Source of the DNA: Catalimonadaceae bacterium JC749
GTDB lineage: Bacteria > Bacteroidota > Bacteroidia > Cytophagales > Cyclobacteriaceae
Assembly (NCBI GenBank): GCA_021730635.1
Contig: JAJNNC010000004.1
Location: 310,001 to 374,000 of the forward strand
Length of the DNA: 64,000 nucleotides
Reading direction: 5' to 3'
Shown: piece by piece, positions 14,605 through 24,964 of the stretch
Position numbering within the stretch: the stretch's first letter is position 1
How the letters are laid out: every line of letters begins with the position of its first letter
Program-made: the position numbers and the translations under genes
The notes under the pieces: model-generated
Seen by the model: the letters and a program-made list of their open reading frames with translations, nothing else
What the model was told of the DNA's origin: nothing
Databases searched by the model: none

Positions 14605-17424
14605 CTACGAATTGCGATACAGGATCTGCACCCAACCTTTGATGGATTTATGTTGGAGGGAAGGATCCAGGGCAATGAATTCCACCTCAGCCACATAATA
14701 ATACAAACCAGCCGCCAATAGCTGCCCACTCTCGGTTCTGCCATCCCAGTTGATGTAGATGCTGCTCTCATTGCCAGAGGTGAAGCTATAGACCTCCTTG
14801 CCCAGTCGGTTGTAGACCTTGAAAGTAACACTTTTTACAAAACGGGGGCAGGAAGAAAAATCAGTGTTGTCTTCAGCAGTGCCCAAGGGTCGGAAAGTAT
14901 CATTGGAACCATCGGCATTGGGAGTGAAGACATTGGGCAGTTCATAATAAGGACAGTTGTCATTACAGATCATCTCACTCAAGCCACTCTCATTGCCGGA
15001 ACGGTCTACGGCTGAAATTCTGTAACAGCCTGCCAGAGAGCTCAAAGGCCCATGCACAAAGAAACTATCCGTGGTGTTGGCAATCAGCTCAAAACTACCC
15101 TCTTCACCCGTGGCTGAGAAGTAGATGTTGTAGGAGCGCACATCATCATCACAGCTCTCTTCTGTATTGCCTTCCCAGACCAGTCGGTTTTCAAAAGCAT
15201 CAAAATCACAGGCTTTGTCAGCAAGGATAGCCTGACAATTCTGTGGATTGGAAGCATTGGGAATGCTTAAAGAGAGGGGCTCACAAGGAGGTATCGTATC
15301 ATTGGGCTGGGCACAGGCTACTTGAGAGGCATTGAGCAGGGGAGAGACAATCCTGGGATTCCCATAACTGCCCTGGGTGACGATATAGTAACAATATTCC
15401 AGCTCATCGGACAGGGGCTCATTGTTGAAGGCACCTTCATCGGTATAGGTAAAACCGGCTGCTGTGACATTGACAGAATCTATCAAAACGAAAGCCTGTG
15501 GATCATTGTCTGAGGCCCGGTTACGATAGATGTAGTGATAAGGATGATCCGAAACACTGTTAGACCAGGGTACATCGGCTGACCATTCCAGCTGGATACT
15601 GCCTACCTGGGGAGAAGGCTCCAGATATACGGAAGAAGCCACGGCAGAGGAATCCGTTAAGGTGCCGCTGGCATCATAGAGATAAATCTTGTAGTAGTAC
15701 TGCTCATTTAAGGTATTCAGGCCGGTGTCTACAAAAGTAGTGTCACTGAGTCTGTCGGAAATGACCACGCCACTGTCACCGATGACCCGCACCACTTCAT
15801 ACGTATAAGGAGGAGGAAACAGGGTGGTATCAATCTCCAGGGGTGAAGCCCAGGCTACCTGTATGCTGCCTTCCGTCTGGCTGGTTTCTGTCACACTGAC
15901 TTTGGTGATAACAGGGGCATCAATGGCCATCTCCACACAAACTTCTTCGGAGGCATAGCTCTCGGCTCCATCAGGAAAGACAGCCACCAGGCGGTAACAG
16001 TAATTCACTCCCGGATCCAGATCCTGATCCCGGTAGCCGACCACACTCTGGTCCAGGGTGGCTACCAGTTCGTAGCCCAATCCATCCGGTAGGCCTACCT
16101 GACAATGCTCCGGGGTGAAAGCAGTGCTGTCTGCTTTTCTGTAAATTTGTATTTTAATACTGTCTCTGTTGCCACAGCTGTATTCCTGCCAGGCCAGGTT
16201 CACCGAGCGGCCAGCTGCTGCCGTGGCCACCAGGCCTTGAGGGGCAGAAGCCACTACTGTGACATTCCAGATCTTGTAATCAGCCAGGGAGGGACCGGAG
16301 GCCACATCCACATCGGCAGCTTTGAAGTTGATCTGATACGGTTTGGCCCTGACATCCAAACAGCTGGTCTGCCAGCTGAACTCTCCCAGTGCAGGAGAAG
16401 GTTGGGGTACCGCTGGGTCAGGGGCAAAACTGGCTGGATTGGCCAGCTTTTCAAACACCTCTCCAAAAGCATTGAGCTGAATGGTGTTGTTGTCCGGATC
16501 GGTGGCCGAGACCTGGGCAGTAAGCAGTGTGCCAGCTTCAATACAGGTATCGGCAGGAATGGTCAAAACAGGAGGCTCATTGTCAGCATCATCCACAATG
16601 ATCTGCATGTCGCGGGTGACATAACCCAGCTCTATCCAGACGCCATCCACTTTACGCCATTCCTTGACAATGAAAGCCACATTGAACTCTCCGGCAGAGT
16701 TGGGAGCATCCCAGATGAGCTCTCCGGTGACCGGATCAATGGTAATGGAAGGAGGACCGGTGCCATCCTGGTTGGTAGCCGGCTGGTTATCCCCACAGCA
16801 GATATCGAAGGTATCGGGAAAGTTATAGCCATCCACCACCAGATCACGGTCTTGTTTAGGGATAACAAATTCATAAGACAGGCTGTCGCCATCCGGGTCA
16901 TAGGCACCCGGGTTGTGGATGAAAGTTTTTCCAATGACAGCCCCATCTACCGGTGGATTGGTCAGTATGGGGGAGTTATTACAAGCCAACAAGGGATCAA
17001 TAACGATCTGGGTTTCAATATAGAAAGGGGTATTGACCGAATTGGCCATGTTCCTGATGTCAGCATTGCGGTTAAATTCCCGGAAGGTGATGGTATAAGT
17101 GCCAGGGGCCGGAAAGGTGTGAGTGATGACAAACCGGCTTTTACGAATCAGCTTCTGGGGGTCTACCACCACCCGGTCAAAAAAATCATTCTGGGTATCC
17201 AGATTGACCTGTTCACCATCGCCAAAATCAATGATACCATTCCCAAATTCTACATCTGAACCAGTATCTTCATAACCTACCACAGTAAAACGATAGGTAA
17301 GACCCTGGCAGGACACCAGTTCTGCGATGATCTCACCAGCCCGGATGTGGGTAGCTTCTGCTAACATGGGGCTTAACAATAAAAGGGCAAATGCCAGGAA
17401 GTAACGTATTTTCAAGTAGGCCAA
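14605..17424 (-). CDS. T9SS surface protein with gliding-motility-type C-terminal domain
   Basis: A secreted multidomain protein of 939 residues. Order: signal peptide (about residues 4-24), a PKD-like region beginning ATHIRAGEI, cadherin-like segments (DPDGDSLSYEF and DPDNNTIQL), several fibronectin type III-like modules (about 400-760), and from about residue 828 a type-B T9SS sorting domain (NVFTPNADGSNDTF ... FKVYNRLGKEVYSF ... NWDGR). The domain directs export through the T9SS pore and surface attachment. No ATG precedes the signal peptide: TTG codons at 17424 and 17415 are the available starts. Unlike the giant adhesin gene further on, no SprF gene is adjacent. The role is probably adhesion or matrix binding. 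Confidence 0.9.
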   Translation of the reverse strand: MAYLKIRYFLAFALLLLSPMLAEATHIRAGEIIAELVSCQGLTYRFTVVGYEDTGSDVEFGNGIIDFGDGEQVNLDTQNDFFDRVVVDPQKLIRKSRFVITHTFPAPGTYTITFREFNRNADIRNMANSVNTPFYIETQIVIDPLLACNNSPILTNPPVDGAVIGKTFIHNPGAYDPDGDSLSYEFVIPKQDRDLVVDGYNFPDTFDICCGDNQPATNQDGTGPPSITIDPVTGELIWDAPNSAGEFNVAFIVKEWRKVDGVWIELGYVTRDMQIIVDDADNEPPVLTIPADTCIEAGTLLTAQVSATDPDNNTIQLNAFGEVFEKLANPASFAPDPAVPQPSPALGEFSWQTSCLDVRAKPYQINFKAADVDVASGPSLADYKIWNVTVVASAPQGLVATAAAGRSVNLAWQEYSCGNRDSIKIQIYRKADSTAFTPEHCQVGLPDGLGYELVATLDQSVVGYRDQDLDPGVNYCYRLVAVFPDGAESYASEEVCVEMAIDAPVITKVSVTETSQTEGSIQVAWASPLEIDTTLFPPPYTYEVVRVIGDSGVVISDRLSDTTFVDTGLNTLNEQYYYKIYLYDASGTLTDSSAVASSVYLEPSPQVGSIQLEWSADVPWSNSVSDHPYHYIYRNRASDNDPQAFVLIDSVNVTAAGFTYTDEGAFNNEPLSDELEYCYYIVTQGSYGNPRIVSPLLNASQVACAQPNDTIPPCEPLSLSIPNASNPQNCQAILADKACDFDAFENRLVWEGNTEESCDDDVRSYNIYFSATGEEGSFELIANTTDSFFVHGPLSSLAGCYRISAVDRSGNESGLSEMICNDNCPYYELPNVFTPNADGSNDTFRPLGTAEDNTDFSSCPRFVKSVTFKVYNRLGKEVYSFTSGNESSIYINWDGRTESGQLLAAGLYYYVAEVEFIALDPSLQHKSIKGWVQILYRNS

Positions 17425-17870
17425 TGTTTTATGCTTAATATGTTTGATTCTCTACTAGCCTGCTATTAAAAAATAGCAATGAACATACAAATATAAAAAA
17501 AATTATATAATGTATAAAAATTTTACTGGTGTACTTATTACATAAAAAACGAGAAATTACACTGAAAATTATAATCAGCTACATAATTTAAATATATCGT
17601 CAATATATACTTACCAGCCTGCAAAAGAAAAAATTTAGCTTGATTATTTTGTTTAAAATTTTGACTGCAAAACTTAAACATTTTTGGGCATTTTTCGAAC
17701 TTCCCGATAGGGCTATCAGTTAGTTAATAAATAGAAAATTTTGGTATCCCCAATGAGTTCTCTTTAGAATATCTTAAAATTAGCTGGTTTGTTTCAGGAA
17801 TGATTGTTTGCTATTAATTCCTGCTATAATTTAGGCTCAACTTAATGCAAACGATTGTAACATTTAAAAT
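17425..17870. other. AT-rich divergent spacer between T9SS gene and sdhC
   Basis: 446 bases with no convincing gene. It must hold the promoters for the minus-strand T9SS gene and the plus-strand sdh operon. I saw one perfect hairpin-type repeat (17461-17478), a small palindrome GATAG-GG-CTATC (17706-17717) and a pair of CATTTTT direct repeats near 17679-17695. No -33/-7 pair with standard spacing could be picked with confidence. Confidence 0.6.
17461..17478. repeat. Inverted repeat upstream of the T9SS surface gene
   Basis: TGCTATT (17461-17467) and AATAGCA (17472-17478) with an AAAA loop, 36 bases upstream of the minus-strand TTG start at 17424. It could be a 5' leader hairpin or an operator. 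Confidence 0.4.
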
Positions 17871-18557
17871 ATGAGTTGGTTCAAGCAAGTTTTATCCAGT
17901 ACTATTGGTAAAAAAATTATCATGTCCCTTACTGGTCTTTTTTTAATTTCCTTCCTAATCGTTCACTTATCCGGAAACATGTTACTTTTTAAAGATGATG
18001 AAGGAGAAGCCTTTAACCTGTATGCGGAATTTATGACGACCAACCCGCTAATCAGAATTATTTCTATTGTGCTCTACGCCGGAATAATCATTCATGTTAT
18101 TTATTCTCTCATACTCAGTCTGCACAACAAGAAGGCTCGCCCTGTGGGTTATGCAGAAGCCCGTCCACAACAAAATAGCTCCTGGAAGTCGAGAAACATG
18201 GGTATACTAGGTCTGATTATTTTAATTTTTCTTCTCATACACATGCGCTCCTTCTGGTACGAAATGCATTTTGGTTCCGTACCTACCAAGTCTTATGCCG
18301 GTGTTGAGGTTGATGATCTTTACACGGTAGTAGTGGCTGCGTTTTCCCAGTGGTGGTATGCAGGTTTTTATGTATTAGCGATGATAGGACTGGCTTTCCA
18401 CCTTTCTCATGGTTTCTGGAGCGCCTTTCAAACATTGGGGTTAAACCACCGCAAATTTATGCCCATGATCAAAAAAATCAGCCTGCTGTTCGCCATTGTC
18501 GTACCCTTACTTTTTGCCTCAATGCCTGTTTACTTCTTTATCAAAAGCTTAGCATAA
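17871..18557 (+). CDS. sdhC: Succinate dehydrogenase cytochrome b subunit
   Basis: Membrane anchor of complex II (228 residues), five hydrophobic helices, of the single-anchor-protein type found in Bacteroidota (similar to Wolinella-type FrdC). It carries haem b and passes electrons to menaquinone. Conserved His residues suitable as haem ligands are seen in FLIVHLSGN (about residue 33), AGIIIHVIYS (near 66) and LAFHLSHGFW (near 183). First gene of sdhCAB; sdhA begins 12 bases after it. Confidence 0.93.
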   Translation: MSWFKQVLSSTIGKKIIMSLTGLFLISFLIVHLSGNMLLFKDDEGEAFNLYAEFMTTNPLIRIISIVLYAGIIIHVIYSLILSLHNKKARPVGYAEARPQQNSSWKSRNMGILGLIILIFLLIHMRSFWYEMHFGSVPTKSYAGVEVDDLYTVVVAAFSQWWYAGFYVLAMIGLAFHLSHGFWSAFQTLGLNHRKFMPMIKKISLLFAIVVPLLFASMPVYFFIKSLA

Positions 18558-18569
18558 CCCGTAATTTAT

Positions 18570-20483
18570 ATGAGATTGGAATCTAAAACACCAGAAGGTC
18601 CCTTAGCCGAGCAGTGGACCAAACATAAATTTAACCTGAAATTGGTCAACCCGGCCAACAAACGTAAATATGACATTATAGTAGTGGGTACCGGTTTGGC
18701 GGGTGCTTCGGCAGCCGCATCACTGGCGGAGTTGGGCTATAATGTAAAAGCATTCTGTTTTCAGGATAGCGCCCGTCGTGCGCACAGTATTGCAGCCCAG
18801 GGGGGGATCAATGCTGCGAAAAACTACCAGAATGATGGTGATAGTGTCTTTCGTTTATTTTATGATACCATTAAAGGTGGTGACTACCGTTCCAGAGAAT
18901 CCAATGTATACCGACTGGCAGAGGTGAGTGTGAATATCATCGACCAGTGTGTCGCACAGGGTGTTCCTTTCGCCCGTGAATATGGAGGGCTGCTGGCCAA
19001 CCGTTCCTTTGGAGGGGCGCAGGTTTCCCGAACTTTTTATGCCCGAGGTCAAACCGGGCAGCAGTTGTTGTTAGGGGCTTACAGTGCCATGAGCCGACAG
19101 GTAGCCAATGGGAAAGTCAAAATGTATCCACGTACCGAGATGCTGGATCTGGTCATTGTAGAGGGAAAAGCCCGTGGTGTGGTTGTTCGAAATCTGCTCA
19201 CAGGTGAAATAGAATCGCACAGTGCCCATGCGGTCGTTCTAGCCACCGGAGGTTATGGAAATGTGTATTTTCTATCGACCAATGCCATGGGATGCAATGC
19301 TACGGCCGCCTGGCGTGCCCATAAAAAAGGTGCTTTGTTTTCCAATCCCTGCTACACCCAAATTCACCCCACCTGTATTCCGGTTTCCGGAGAGTACCAG
19401 TCCAAACTAACGTTGATGTCAGAGTCGCTTCGGAATGATGGAAGAGTGTGGGTACCCAAGCAAAAAGGAGACAAACGGTCCCCACAGCAGATACCGGAAC
19501 AGGAGAGAGATTATTATCTGGAAAGAAAGTACCCTTCTTTTGGTAACCTGGTACCTCGTGATGTAGCATCCCGCAATGCCAAAGCCGTTTGTGATGAAGG
19601 AAGAGGGGTAGGAGAAACCGGACTGGCTGTATACCTGGATTTTGCCGATGCGATCAAGCGGGATGGAATGGAAACGATTTCTGCCAAATATGGCAACCTC
19701 TTTGAAATGTACGAGAAAATTACCGGGTATAACCCCTATGAAACACCCATGATGATTTACCCGGCAGTTCACTACACCATGGGCGGATTGTGGGTAGATT
19801 ATAACTTGATGACCACCATACCAGGGTTGTACGCGTTGGGTGAGTGTAATTTTTCTGATCATGGGGCCAACCGCCTGGGGGCAAGTGCCTTGATGCAGGG
19901 ATTGGCTGATGGCTATTTTGTCATTCCCTATACCATAGGTGATTATCTGGCTGGTATGCCATACAATAAAATTCCAACCTCTCACGAAGCTTTCAAAAAA
20001 GTAGAGGAAGAGGTGAGAACCAGGCTGAAGAAAATCATCAGTATTGATGGGTCACAAACAGTTGACCAGATTCATAAAAAATTAGGGAGAATCATGTGGG
20101 ATAAGTGTGGAATGTCCAGAACTGCCGAAGGCTTGAAACAGGCCAGGGAAGAAGTGAAAAAAGTAAAGGACGAATTCTGGCACGATGTAAAAGTGATTGG
20201 CACCGACGAAGAATTGAATCAAACCCTGGAAAAAGCCAGTCGTGTGGCCGACTTTATCGAGCTGGGTAGCCTGATGATTGAAGATGCGCTTCACCGGAAT
20301 GAATCTTGTGGGGGGCATTTTAGGGAAGAGTACCAAACCCCGGAAGGTGAGGCCAAGCGGGATGATGAAAATTTTTCCTATGTAGCTGCCTGGGAGTATA
20401 AGGGAGAAGGTTTGCCGGAAACGCTGCACAAAGAACAACTTGTTTTTGAAAATGTTAAACTGACGCAAAGAAGTTACAAATAA
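18570..20483 (+). CDS. sdhA: Succinate dehydrogenase/fumarate reductase flavoprotein subunit
   Basis: Catalytic subunit of complex II, 637 residues. Rossmann FAD site GTGLAG (40-45), covalent-FAD His in [10 protein letters not shown] (H72), substrate-site blocks including HPTCIP (about 266-271), and [10 protein letters not shown] near 409-418. It oxidises succinate to fumarate on the cytoplasmic side, linking the TCA cycle to the quinone pool. No gap or frameshift. It lies between sdhC and sdhB with 12- and 7-base spacers. Confidence 0.96.
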   Translation: MRLESKTPEGPLAEQWTKHKFNLKLVNPANKRKYDIIVVGTGLAGASAAASLAELGYNVKAFCFQDSARRAHSIAAQGGINAAKNYQNDGDSVFRLFYDTIKGGDYRSRESNVYRLAEVSVNIIDQCVAQGVPFAREYGGLLANRSFGGAQVSRTFYARGQTGQQLLLGAYSAMSRQVANGKVKMYPRTEMLDLVIVEGKARGVVVRNLLTGEIESHSAHAVVLATGGYGNVYFLSTNAMGCNATAAWRAHKKGALFSNPCYTQIHPTCIPVSGEYQSKLTLMSESLRNDGRVWVPKQKGDKRSPQQIPEQERDYYLERKYPSFGNLVPRDVASRNAKAVCDEGRGVGETGLAVYLDFADAIKRDGMETISAKYGNLFEMYEKITGYNPYETPMMIYPAVHYTMGGLWVDYNLMTTIPGLYALGECNFSDHGANRLGASALMQGLADGYFVIPYTIGDYLAGMPYNKIPTSHEAFKKVEEEVRTRLKKIISIDGSQTVDQIHKKLGRIMWDKCGMSRTAEGLKQAREEVKKVKDEFWHDVKVIGTDEELNQTLEKASRVADFIELGSLMIEDALHRNESCGGHFREEYQTPEGEAKRDDENFSYVAAWEYKGEGLPETLHKEQLVFENVKLTQRSYK

Positions 20484-20490
20484 TACGAAC

Positions 20491-21255
20491 ATGAATGTAA
20501 CCCTTAAAATTTGGCGCCAAAAAAACGCTACTGATAAAGGTAGGTTCGAAACCTACGAAATGAAAGATATCAATACACATATGTCCTTCCTGGAACTGAT
20601 AGATGTGTTGAATGAAAAGCTGGAAATGGAAGGAAAAGAACCCATTCACTTCGACCACGACTGTCGGGAGGGTATCTGTGGCAGTTGTGCCATGTATATC
20701 AACGGAAGACCCCATGGTCCTATGAAGGGAACCACTGCCTGTCAACTGCATATGCGGCATTTCAAAGATGGCGAACTTATTACAGTGGAACCCTGGAGAG
20801 CCAGAGCCTTTCCGGTGATCAAAGACTTGATGGTGGATAGAAGCGCTTTTGACCGTATCATTCAGGCAGGAGGCTATATTTCTGTGAATACCGGGGGAGT
20901 ACCCGATGCCAATGAAATTCCTGTTTCCAAAGAAGTAGCCGACGAAGCCTTTAACGCTGCCACCTGTATTGGTTGTGGAGCCTGTGTGGCTGCCTGTAAA
21001 AATGCATCGGCCATGTTGTTTGTCAGTGCCAAAATTTCTCAGTTAGCCCTTTTGCCTCAGGGACAGGTGGAACGACAACGGAGAGCAGATAAAATGATTG
21101 CTCAAATGGATGCAGAAGGTTTTGGTGCCTGTACCAACACACAGGCCTGTTCGGCAGAGTGCCCGAAAGAGATTGATATGGTCAATATCGCCCGGTTGAA
21201 CTGGGAATTTGTAAAAGCTAAAATGCATTCCAAAGCAATTGAAGTAGACGAATAA
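20491..21255 (+). CDS. sdhB: Succinate dehydrogenase iron-sulfur subunit
   Basis: Electron-transfer subunit, 254 residues. N-terminal ferredoxin domain with the 2Fe-2S ligands in CREGICGSC and TACQLH (about 54-90); C-terminal domain with the 4Fe-4S motif [11 protein letters not shown] (about 156-166) and a later [12 protein letters not shown] cluster (about 211-222) for the 3Fe-4S and 4Fe-4S ligands. Ends the sdh operon; a strong terminator begins 26 bases after the stop. Confidence 0.96.
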   Translation: MNVTLKIWRQKNATDKGRFETYEMKDINTHMSFLELIDVLNEKLEMEGKEPIHFDHDCREGICGSCAMYINGRPHGPMKGTTACQLHMRHFKDGELITVEPWRARAFPVIKDLMVDRSAFDRIIQAGGYISVNTGGVPDANEIPVSKEVADEAFNAATCIGCGACVAACKNASAMLFVSAKISQLALLPQGQVERQRRADKMIAQMDAEGFGACTNTQACSAECPKEIDMVNIARLNWEFVKAKMHSKAIEVDE

Positions 21256-21281
21256 AGTAGATTACTGAAAATGTCTTAGGG

Positions 21282-21311
21282 AAGTGCTCTGCCAAACGGA
21301 GCACTTTTTTT
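21282..21311 (+). terminator. Rho-independent terminator of the sdh operon
   Basis: Eight-base stem AAGTGCTC (21282-21289) with GAGCACTT (21299-21306), nine-base loop, followed by a run of T to 21311. Confidence 0.92.
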
Positions 21312-21392
21312 ATGTGAGTGCTGTCTGTCATTAAAAACTTCATAAACTTTTGATACTATCAGCGGTTAACCATTCTCAGAGTGTCCCTTGAA

Positions 21393-21423
21393 GCAATAGG
21401 ATGGCAACACCAAAACCTATTGC
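21393..21423 (+). repeat. Stem-loop upstream of the GH13 gene
   Basis: GCAATAGG (21393-21400) pairs with CCTATTGC (21416-21423) across 15 bases, ending 51 bases before the ATG at 21475. There is no T-run, so a 5' leader structure or regulator site is more likely than a terminator. Confidence 0.4.
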
Positions 21424-21474
21424 ATGATACCATTGAAAGTATAAAGGGAAGGATGGTTTTAATTGCTGTAAACA

Positions 21475-23085
21475 ATGTACAATTCTGATCAACACTATGT
21501 ATGGTGGCAGGAGGGGGTTATCTACCAGGTTTACCCCCGGTCTTTTAAAGATTCCAACAGTGATGGGATAGGTGATTTACAAGGTATTCTCAGTAAGTTA
21601 GATTACCTGCAATGGCTGGGGATTCAGGCGCTCTGGATTTCTCCCATTTTTCCCTCACCGATGGCCGATTTTGGGTATGATATTTCTGATTATACGGGTA
21701 TCCACCCTTTGTTTGGTAGCATGGCCGATTTTGATCAGCTATTAAGCGAAGCACATCGACACAACCTTAAGATCATCCTGGATTTGGTGCCCAATCACAC
21801 TTCAGATCAACACCCTTGGTTTCTGGAATCACGTTCTTCCCGGGATAATCCCAAACGAGACTGGTATCTCTGGCACGATGCTGCCCCGGACGGTGGCTTA
21901 CCCAACAACTGGCTGAGTGTCTTTGGGGGCAGTGCCTGGGAATGGGATGAGGCGACCGGACAATTCTACTATCATGCTTTTTTGAAAGAACAACCCGATC
22001 TGAACTGGCGAAATCCGGAAGTGCAGGATGCGATGTTACAGGTCATGCGATTCTGGCTAGACAAAGGAGTAGATGGATTCCGGGTAGATGTGATGTGGCA
22101 TATGATCAAGGATAGTGAGTTCAGAAATAATCCGCTCAACCTGGATTACACACCGGACCATGCAACCTACCAGCAACTTATCCCTGCTTATTCTACCGAC
22201 CAGCCTGAAGTGCATGATGTGGTGGCCGAGATGCGAAAAGTCATGAATGAATATTCCGAACGGGTTATGATAGGGGAAATTTACCTGCCCATCGATCAGT
22301 TGGTGACTTATTATGGAAAAGATAATACAGGAGCTCATTTACCTTTCAACTTTCAATTGGTGGTGCTGCCTTGGGATGCCCGGACCATTGCCAAAGCCAT
22401 TGAAAAATATGAAAAAACACTTCCGTCGGATGGTTGGCCCAATTGGGTATTGGGTAACCATGACCAAACCAGAATTGCCAGCCGGATAGGTCTGGCGCAG
22501 GCCAGAATCGCTGCTATGTTATTGCTGACCCTGAGGGGAACCCCCACCCTTTATTATGGTGATGAAATTGGAATGGTAGACGTCCCCATTCCTCCCGATT
22601 TAATACAGGACCCGCAGGGGCTGAATATGCCCGGGCTTAACTTGTCCCGAGATCCTGAGCGCACCCCTATGCAGTGGAATGCTGACCAGTATGCTGGTTT
22701 TAGCACAGTGGCCCCCTGGTTGCCATTGGCAGAAAATTACAGAGTGGTCAATGTACAATCTCAGCAGGAAGATCCGGGTTCGATGCTATCGCTGTATCGT
22801 GACTTGTTACAGCTACGACAGGCAGAACCAGCCTTAAAAACTGGGCGCTATGAACCTGTGCTCACAGAGGATACCTTGTTGGTATACCAGCGAGTGGCCG
22901 GAGATCAGCGTTTTCTGATTGCACTTAATTTTGGGGAAGCCCCCCTCACTTTTGACTATCCTTTGGGGAATTTTAATGGTGAGGTTGTTGTGGGCACTCA
23001 TCCAGAACGGGAAGCAACAGTTGTTGAAAAAAGCATAAGGCTTCAGGGAAATGAAGGCATTGTGGTTCACATTACTGAACGGTAA
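21475..23085 (+). CDS. GH13 alpha-glucosidase (oligo-1,6-glucosidase type)
   Basis: A 536-residue cytoplasmic enzyme with no signal peptide. The (beta/alpha)8 barrel motifs are intact: VPNHTS (105-110), nucleophile D205 in GFRVDVMWHM, acid/base E268 in MIGEIYLP, and transition-state D330 in LGNHDQTR. WWQEGVIYQVYPRSF at the N-terminus is typical of alpha-glucosidases that cut short alpha-1,4 or alpha-1,6 glucosides to glucose. It probably uses maltose- or isomaltose-like sugars from starch, but the linkage cannot be set from motifs alone. It ends two bases from the convergent esterase. Confidence 0.92.
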   Translation: MYNSDQHYVWWQEGVIYQVYPRSFKDSNSDGIGDLQGILSKLDYLQWLGIQALWISPIFPSPMADFGYDISDYTGIHPLFGSMADFDQLLSEAHRHNLKIILDLVPNHTSDQHPWFLESRSSRDNPKRDWYLWHDAAPDGGLPNNWLSVFGGSAWEWDEATGQFYYHAFLKEQPDLNWRNPEVQDAMLQVMRFWLDKGVDGFRVDVMWHMIKDSEFRNNPLNLDYTPDHATYQQLIPAYSTDQPEVHDVVAEMRKVMNEYSERVMIGEIYLPIDQLVTYYGKDNTGAHLPFNFQLVVLPWDARTIAKAIEKYEKTLPSDGWPNWVLGNHDQTRIASRIGLAQARIAAMLLLTLRGTPTLYYGDEIGMVDVPIPPDLIQDPQGLNMPGLNLSRDPERTPMQWNADQYAGFSTVAPWLPLAENYRVVNVQSQQEDPGSMLSLYRDLLQLRQAEPALKTGRYEPVLTEDTLLVYQRVAGDQRFLIALNFGEAPLTFDYPLGNFNGEVVVGTHPEREATVVEKSIRLQGNEGIVVHITER

Positions 23086-23087
23086 AG

Positions 23088-23750
23088 TCAGACATCCACC
23101 CTTTTAATCTGGTTAGATAACCAGTGCTTGATGTCATTAAAACAATCATAATTGACCTCATGCGCCATAGGATATTCCTGGTAAATATGCTCTAACTGCA
23201 TTGATTTCAAAAAGGCTTCAGAGGCTCTTCCTAAAAAAATGGGTAAGACCTGATCATACAGGCCATGGGTAGCCATAATTTTGAGTTTTTTCAGGGCAGG
23301 GCTAAAAATCTGAGGGGCTGTGTCTTTCAGGATATAACCACTCATAGCCACCAGGCCAGTAATTTTTTCCGGATCAGCAAAGGCAGTAGCATAACTCATG
23401 ATGGCTCCTTGACTGAATCCTGCCAGGTAGACCCTATTGGTATCCGGCTGGTAAGTTTCTATGGCCTCATCAATAAAGGAGGTGAGCAGTCTTCTGGCCT
23501 GCACTACCTGCTGTATATTGGCATTGGGTACCCCACTGGTCAGATCTATATTAAACCAGGCGTATCCCCCAAAGCCATAGGAGATAGGCGCTTGTACGCT
23601 TAACACCAAAAATTCAGGATCAAGATGGGGGACAAAGGCGAACAAATCGTGTTCATTGCTGCCCAGACCATGTAAAAGGATCAGTAGAGGAGGTTTATGT
23701 TCTGATGTTACCAGAGGCTCTCGCTTGATATGGTTCAATGAAAAAATCAT
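23088..23750 (-). CDS. Carboxylesterase/phospholipase-family alpha/beta hydrolase
   Basis: A 220-residue cytoplasmic hydrolase. Oxyanion block LLILLHGLGSNEHDL (22-36), nucleophile S113 in GFSQG, acid D166 in HGLYDQVLP, and base H197 in MAHEV complete the triad. The group hydrolyses short acyl esters or lysophospholipids; the natural substrate is not clear. ATG at 23750 is chosen over the GTG two codons upstream. A weak promoter candidate lies within the divergent spacer. Confidence 0.88.
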   Translation of the reverse strand: MIFSLNHIKREPLVTSEHKPPLLILLHGLGSNEHDLFAFVPHLDPEFLVLSVQAPISYGFGGYAWFNIDLTSGVPNANIQQVVQARRLLTSFIDEAIETYQPDTNRVYLAGFSQGAIMSYATAFADPEKITGLVAMSGYILKDTAPQIFSPALKKLKIMATHGLYDQVLPIFLGRASEAFLKSMQLEHIYQEYPMAHEVNYDCFNDIKHWLSNQIKRVDV

Positions 23751-23809
23751 AGCCACAAAAAAATGGGTTTGAAATTAATTAACAAAATTTAAAAACGGAT
23801 AGTATAAGA

Positions 23810-23838
23810 CAATTTTATAAATTAACACCCAATACAAA
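23810..23838 (-). promoter_or_regulatory. Candidate promoter for the esterase gene
   Basis: Minus-strand -33 TTTG (23835-23838) and -7 TAAAATTG (23810-23817), 17 bases apart; the -7 box matches TAnnTTTG at seven of eight positions. The spacer between two divergent genes is only 134 bases. Confidence 0.35.
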
Positions 23839-23884
23839 CGTACTAATTTTTGACAGTAGCCAAAAATCATAAAATATCTATCTC

Positions 23885-24889
23885 ATGAAAATACTTAACC
23901 TTGGTATTTTAGGCGTTTCGAATTTTTTTCAAAGAAGAATAGCCGTTCCTGTCAGTAAGTCTCCCATCATTGCTATGAAGGCTATTGCCTCCCGGTCACT
24001 TGAAAAAGCCAAGGGAGCGGCACAGCAATTTGGTATTCCCCATTATTTTGATTCATACGAAGCCCTCTTAAAGAGTGATATGATAGAAGCAGTGTACATT
24101 CCGCTGCCTAACCATATGCATGCCGAATACATCAAGAAAGCTGCCGATGCCGGAAAACACATTATTTGTGAAAAGCCGATTGCTCTCAATGCCCGGGAAG
24201 CAAGGGATAGTATTGACTATGCAACAGGAAAAGGGGTGAAGGTAATGGAAGCTTTTATGTATAAATTTCATCCTCAATGGCAACATGTGAGAGAATTGAT
24301 TCAGATGCAGGAAATAGGGAGCATCCAGAGTGTTTATACATTTTTCAGCTTTAACAATGCAGATCCGAACAACATTCGCAATAAGAAAGAAACCGGTGGT
24401 GGGGCTTTGTTAGACATTGGCTGTTATGCTGTCTCCTGTTCCCGTTTTTTACTGCAGTCAGAACCGCAGCGGGTGATCAGTTTAACGCGTGTTGATAAGC
24501 AATTCAAAACGGATATATTCTTTTCAGGTATCCTGGATTTTGGGACTGCACAAGCCCAGTTTTCGGTGGGAACTCAATCTTTTCCCTATCAGCGGGTAGA
24601 CATTCATGGGAGCAGTGGGGTGATTACTATTGACCTTCCCTTTAATATGTTTGCTGATGTGGAAGCCAGGGTAGTGGTTAGTACCAGTGTGGGTACCCGG
24701 GAAATTTACCTGGGCCCCATCAACCAATATATCGAAGAATTTGAAGCTTTTGCCCAATGGGTGCATGAGGATAAATCCGTACCCAATACCCCATTGGATG
24801 CCCTGCAAAACATGCAGGTTTTGGATGCATTGTCGGAATCGGCTGCTCAGGGGGGATGGGTCAGTGTAAAACCGGTCACCCATTCCTGA
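23885..24889 (+). CDS. Gfo/Idh/MocA-family NAD(P)-dependent oxidoreductase
   Basis: A 334-residue cytoplasmic dehydrogenase with an N-terminal Rossmann domain (GILGVSNFFQRR at 7-18; the usual Gly-x-Gly-x-x-Ala reads GILGVSNF here), the family EKP motif in IICEKPIAL (about 94-102), and a C-terminal alpha/beta substrate domain with GGGALLDIGCYA (about 171-182). Members oxidise or reduce sugars, inositols or related compounds with NAD(P); the substrate is unknown. It stands alone on its strand and is followed by the terminator of clpX from the other side. Confidence 0.88.
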   Translation: MKILNLGILGVSNFFQRRIAVPVSKSPIIAMKAIASRSLEKAKGAAQQFGIPHYFDSYEALLKSDMIEAVYIPLPNHMHAEYIKKAADAGKHIICEKPIALNAREARDSIDYATGKGVKVMEAFMYKFHPQWQHVRELIQMQEIGSIQSVYTFFSFNNADPNNIRNKKETGGGALLDIGCYAVSCSRFLLQSEPQRVISLTRVDKQFKTDIFFSGILDFGTAQAQFSVGTQSFPYQRVDIHGSSGVITIDLPFNMFADVEARVVVSTSVGTREIYLGPINQYIEEFEAFAQWVHEDKSVPNTPLDALQNMQVLDALSESAAQGGWVSVKPVTHS

Positions 24890-24964
24890 CAACTTTTTTC
24901 TAAAATGGGAGAGCGTCAAAAGTAATTAATAAAGAATTTTTGGCTTCTGAGGCAAGCGTACCTT

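Noticed and set aside
16105-17259. Long plus-strand open frame (384 codons) opposite the T9SS surface gene
   Set aside because: It is antisense to a clearly coding frame with conserved domains. Its predicted protein has no domain and no plausible start region. A mirror of a GC-biased, stop-poor repeat gene is the simpler reading.
17640-17870. A classic -33/-7 promoter for sdhC
   Set aside because: TTTG and TATAATTT occur but at the wrong spacing (14 or 33 bases). I could not choose one with confidence.
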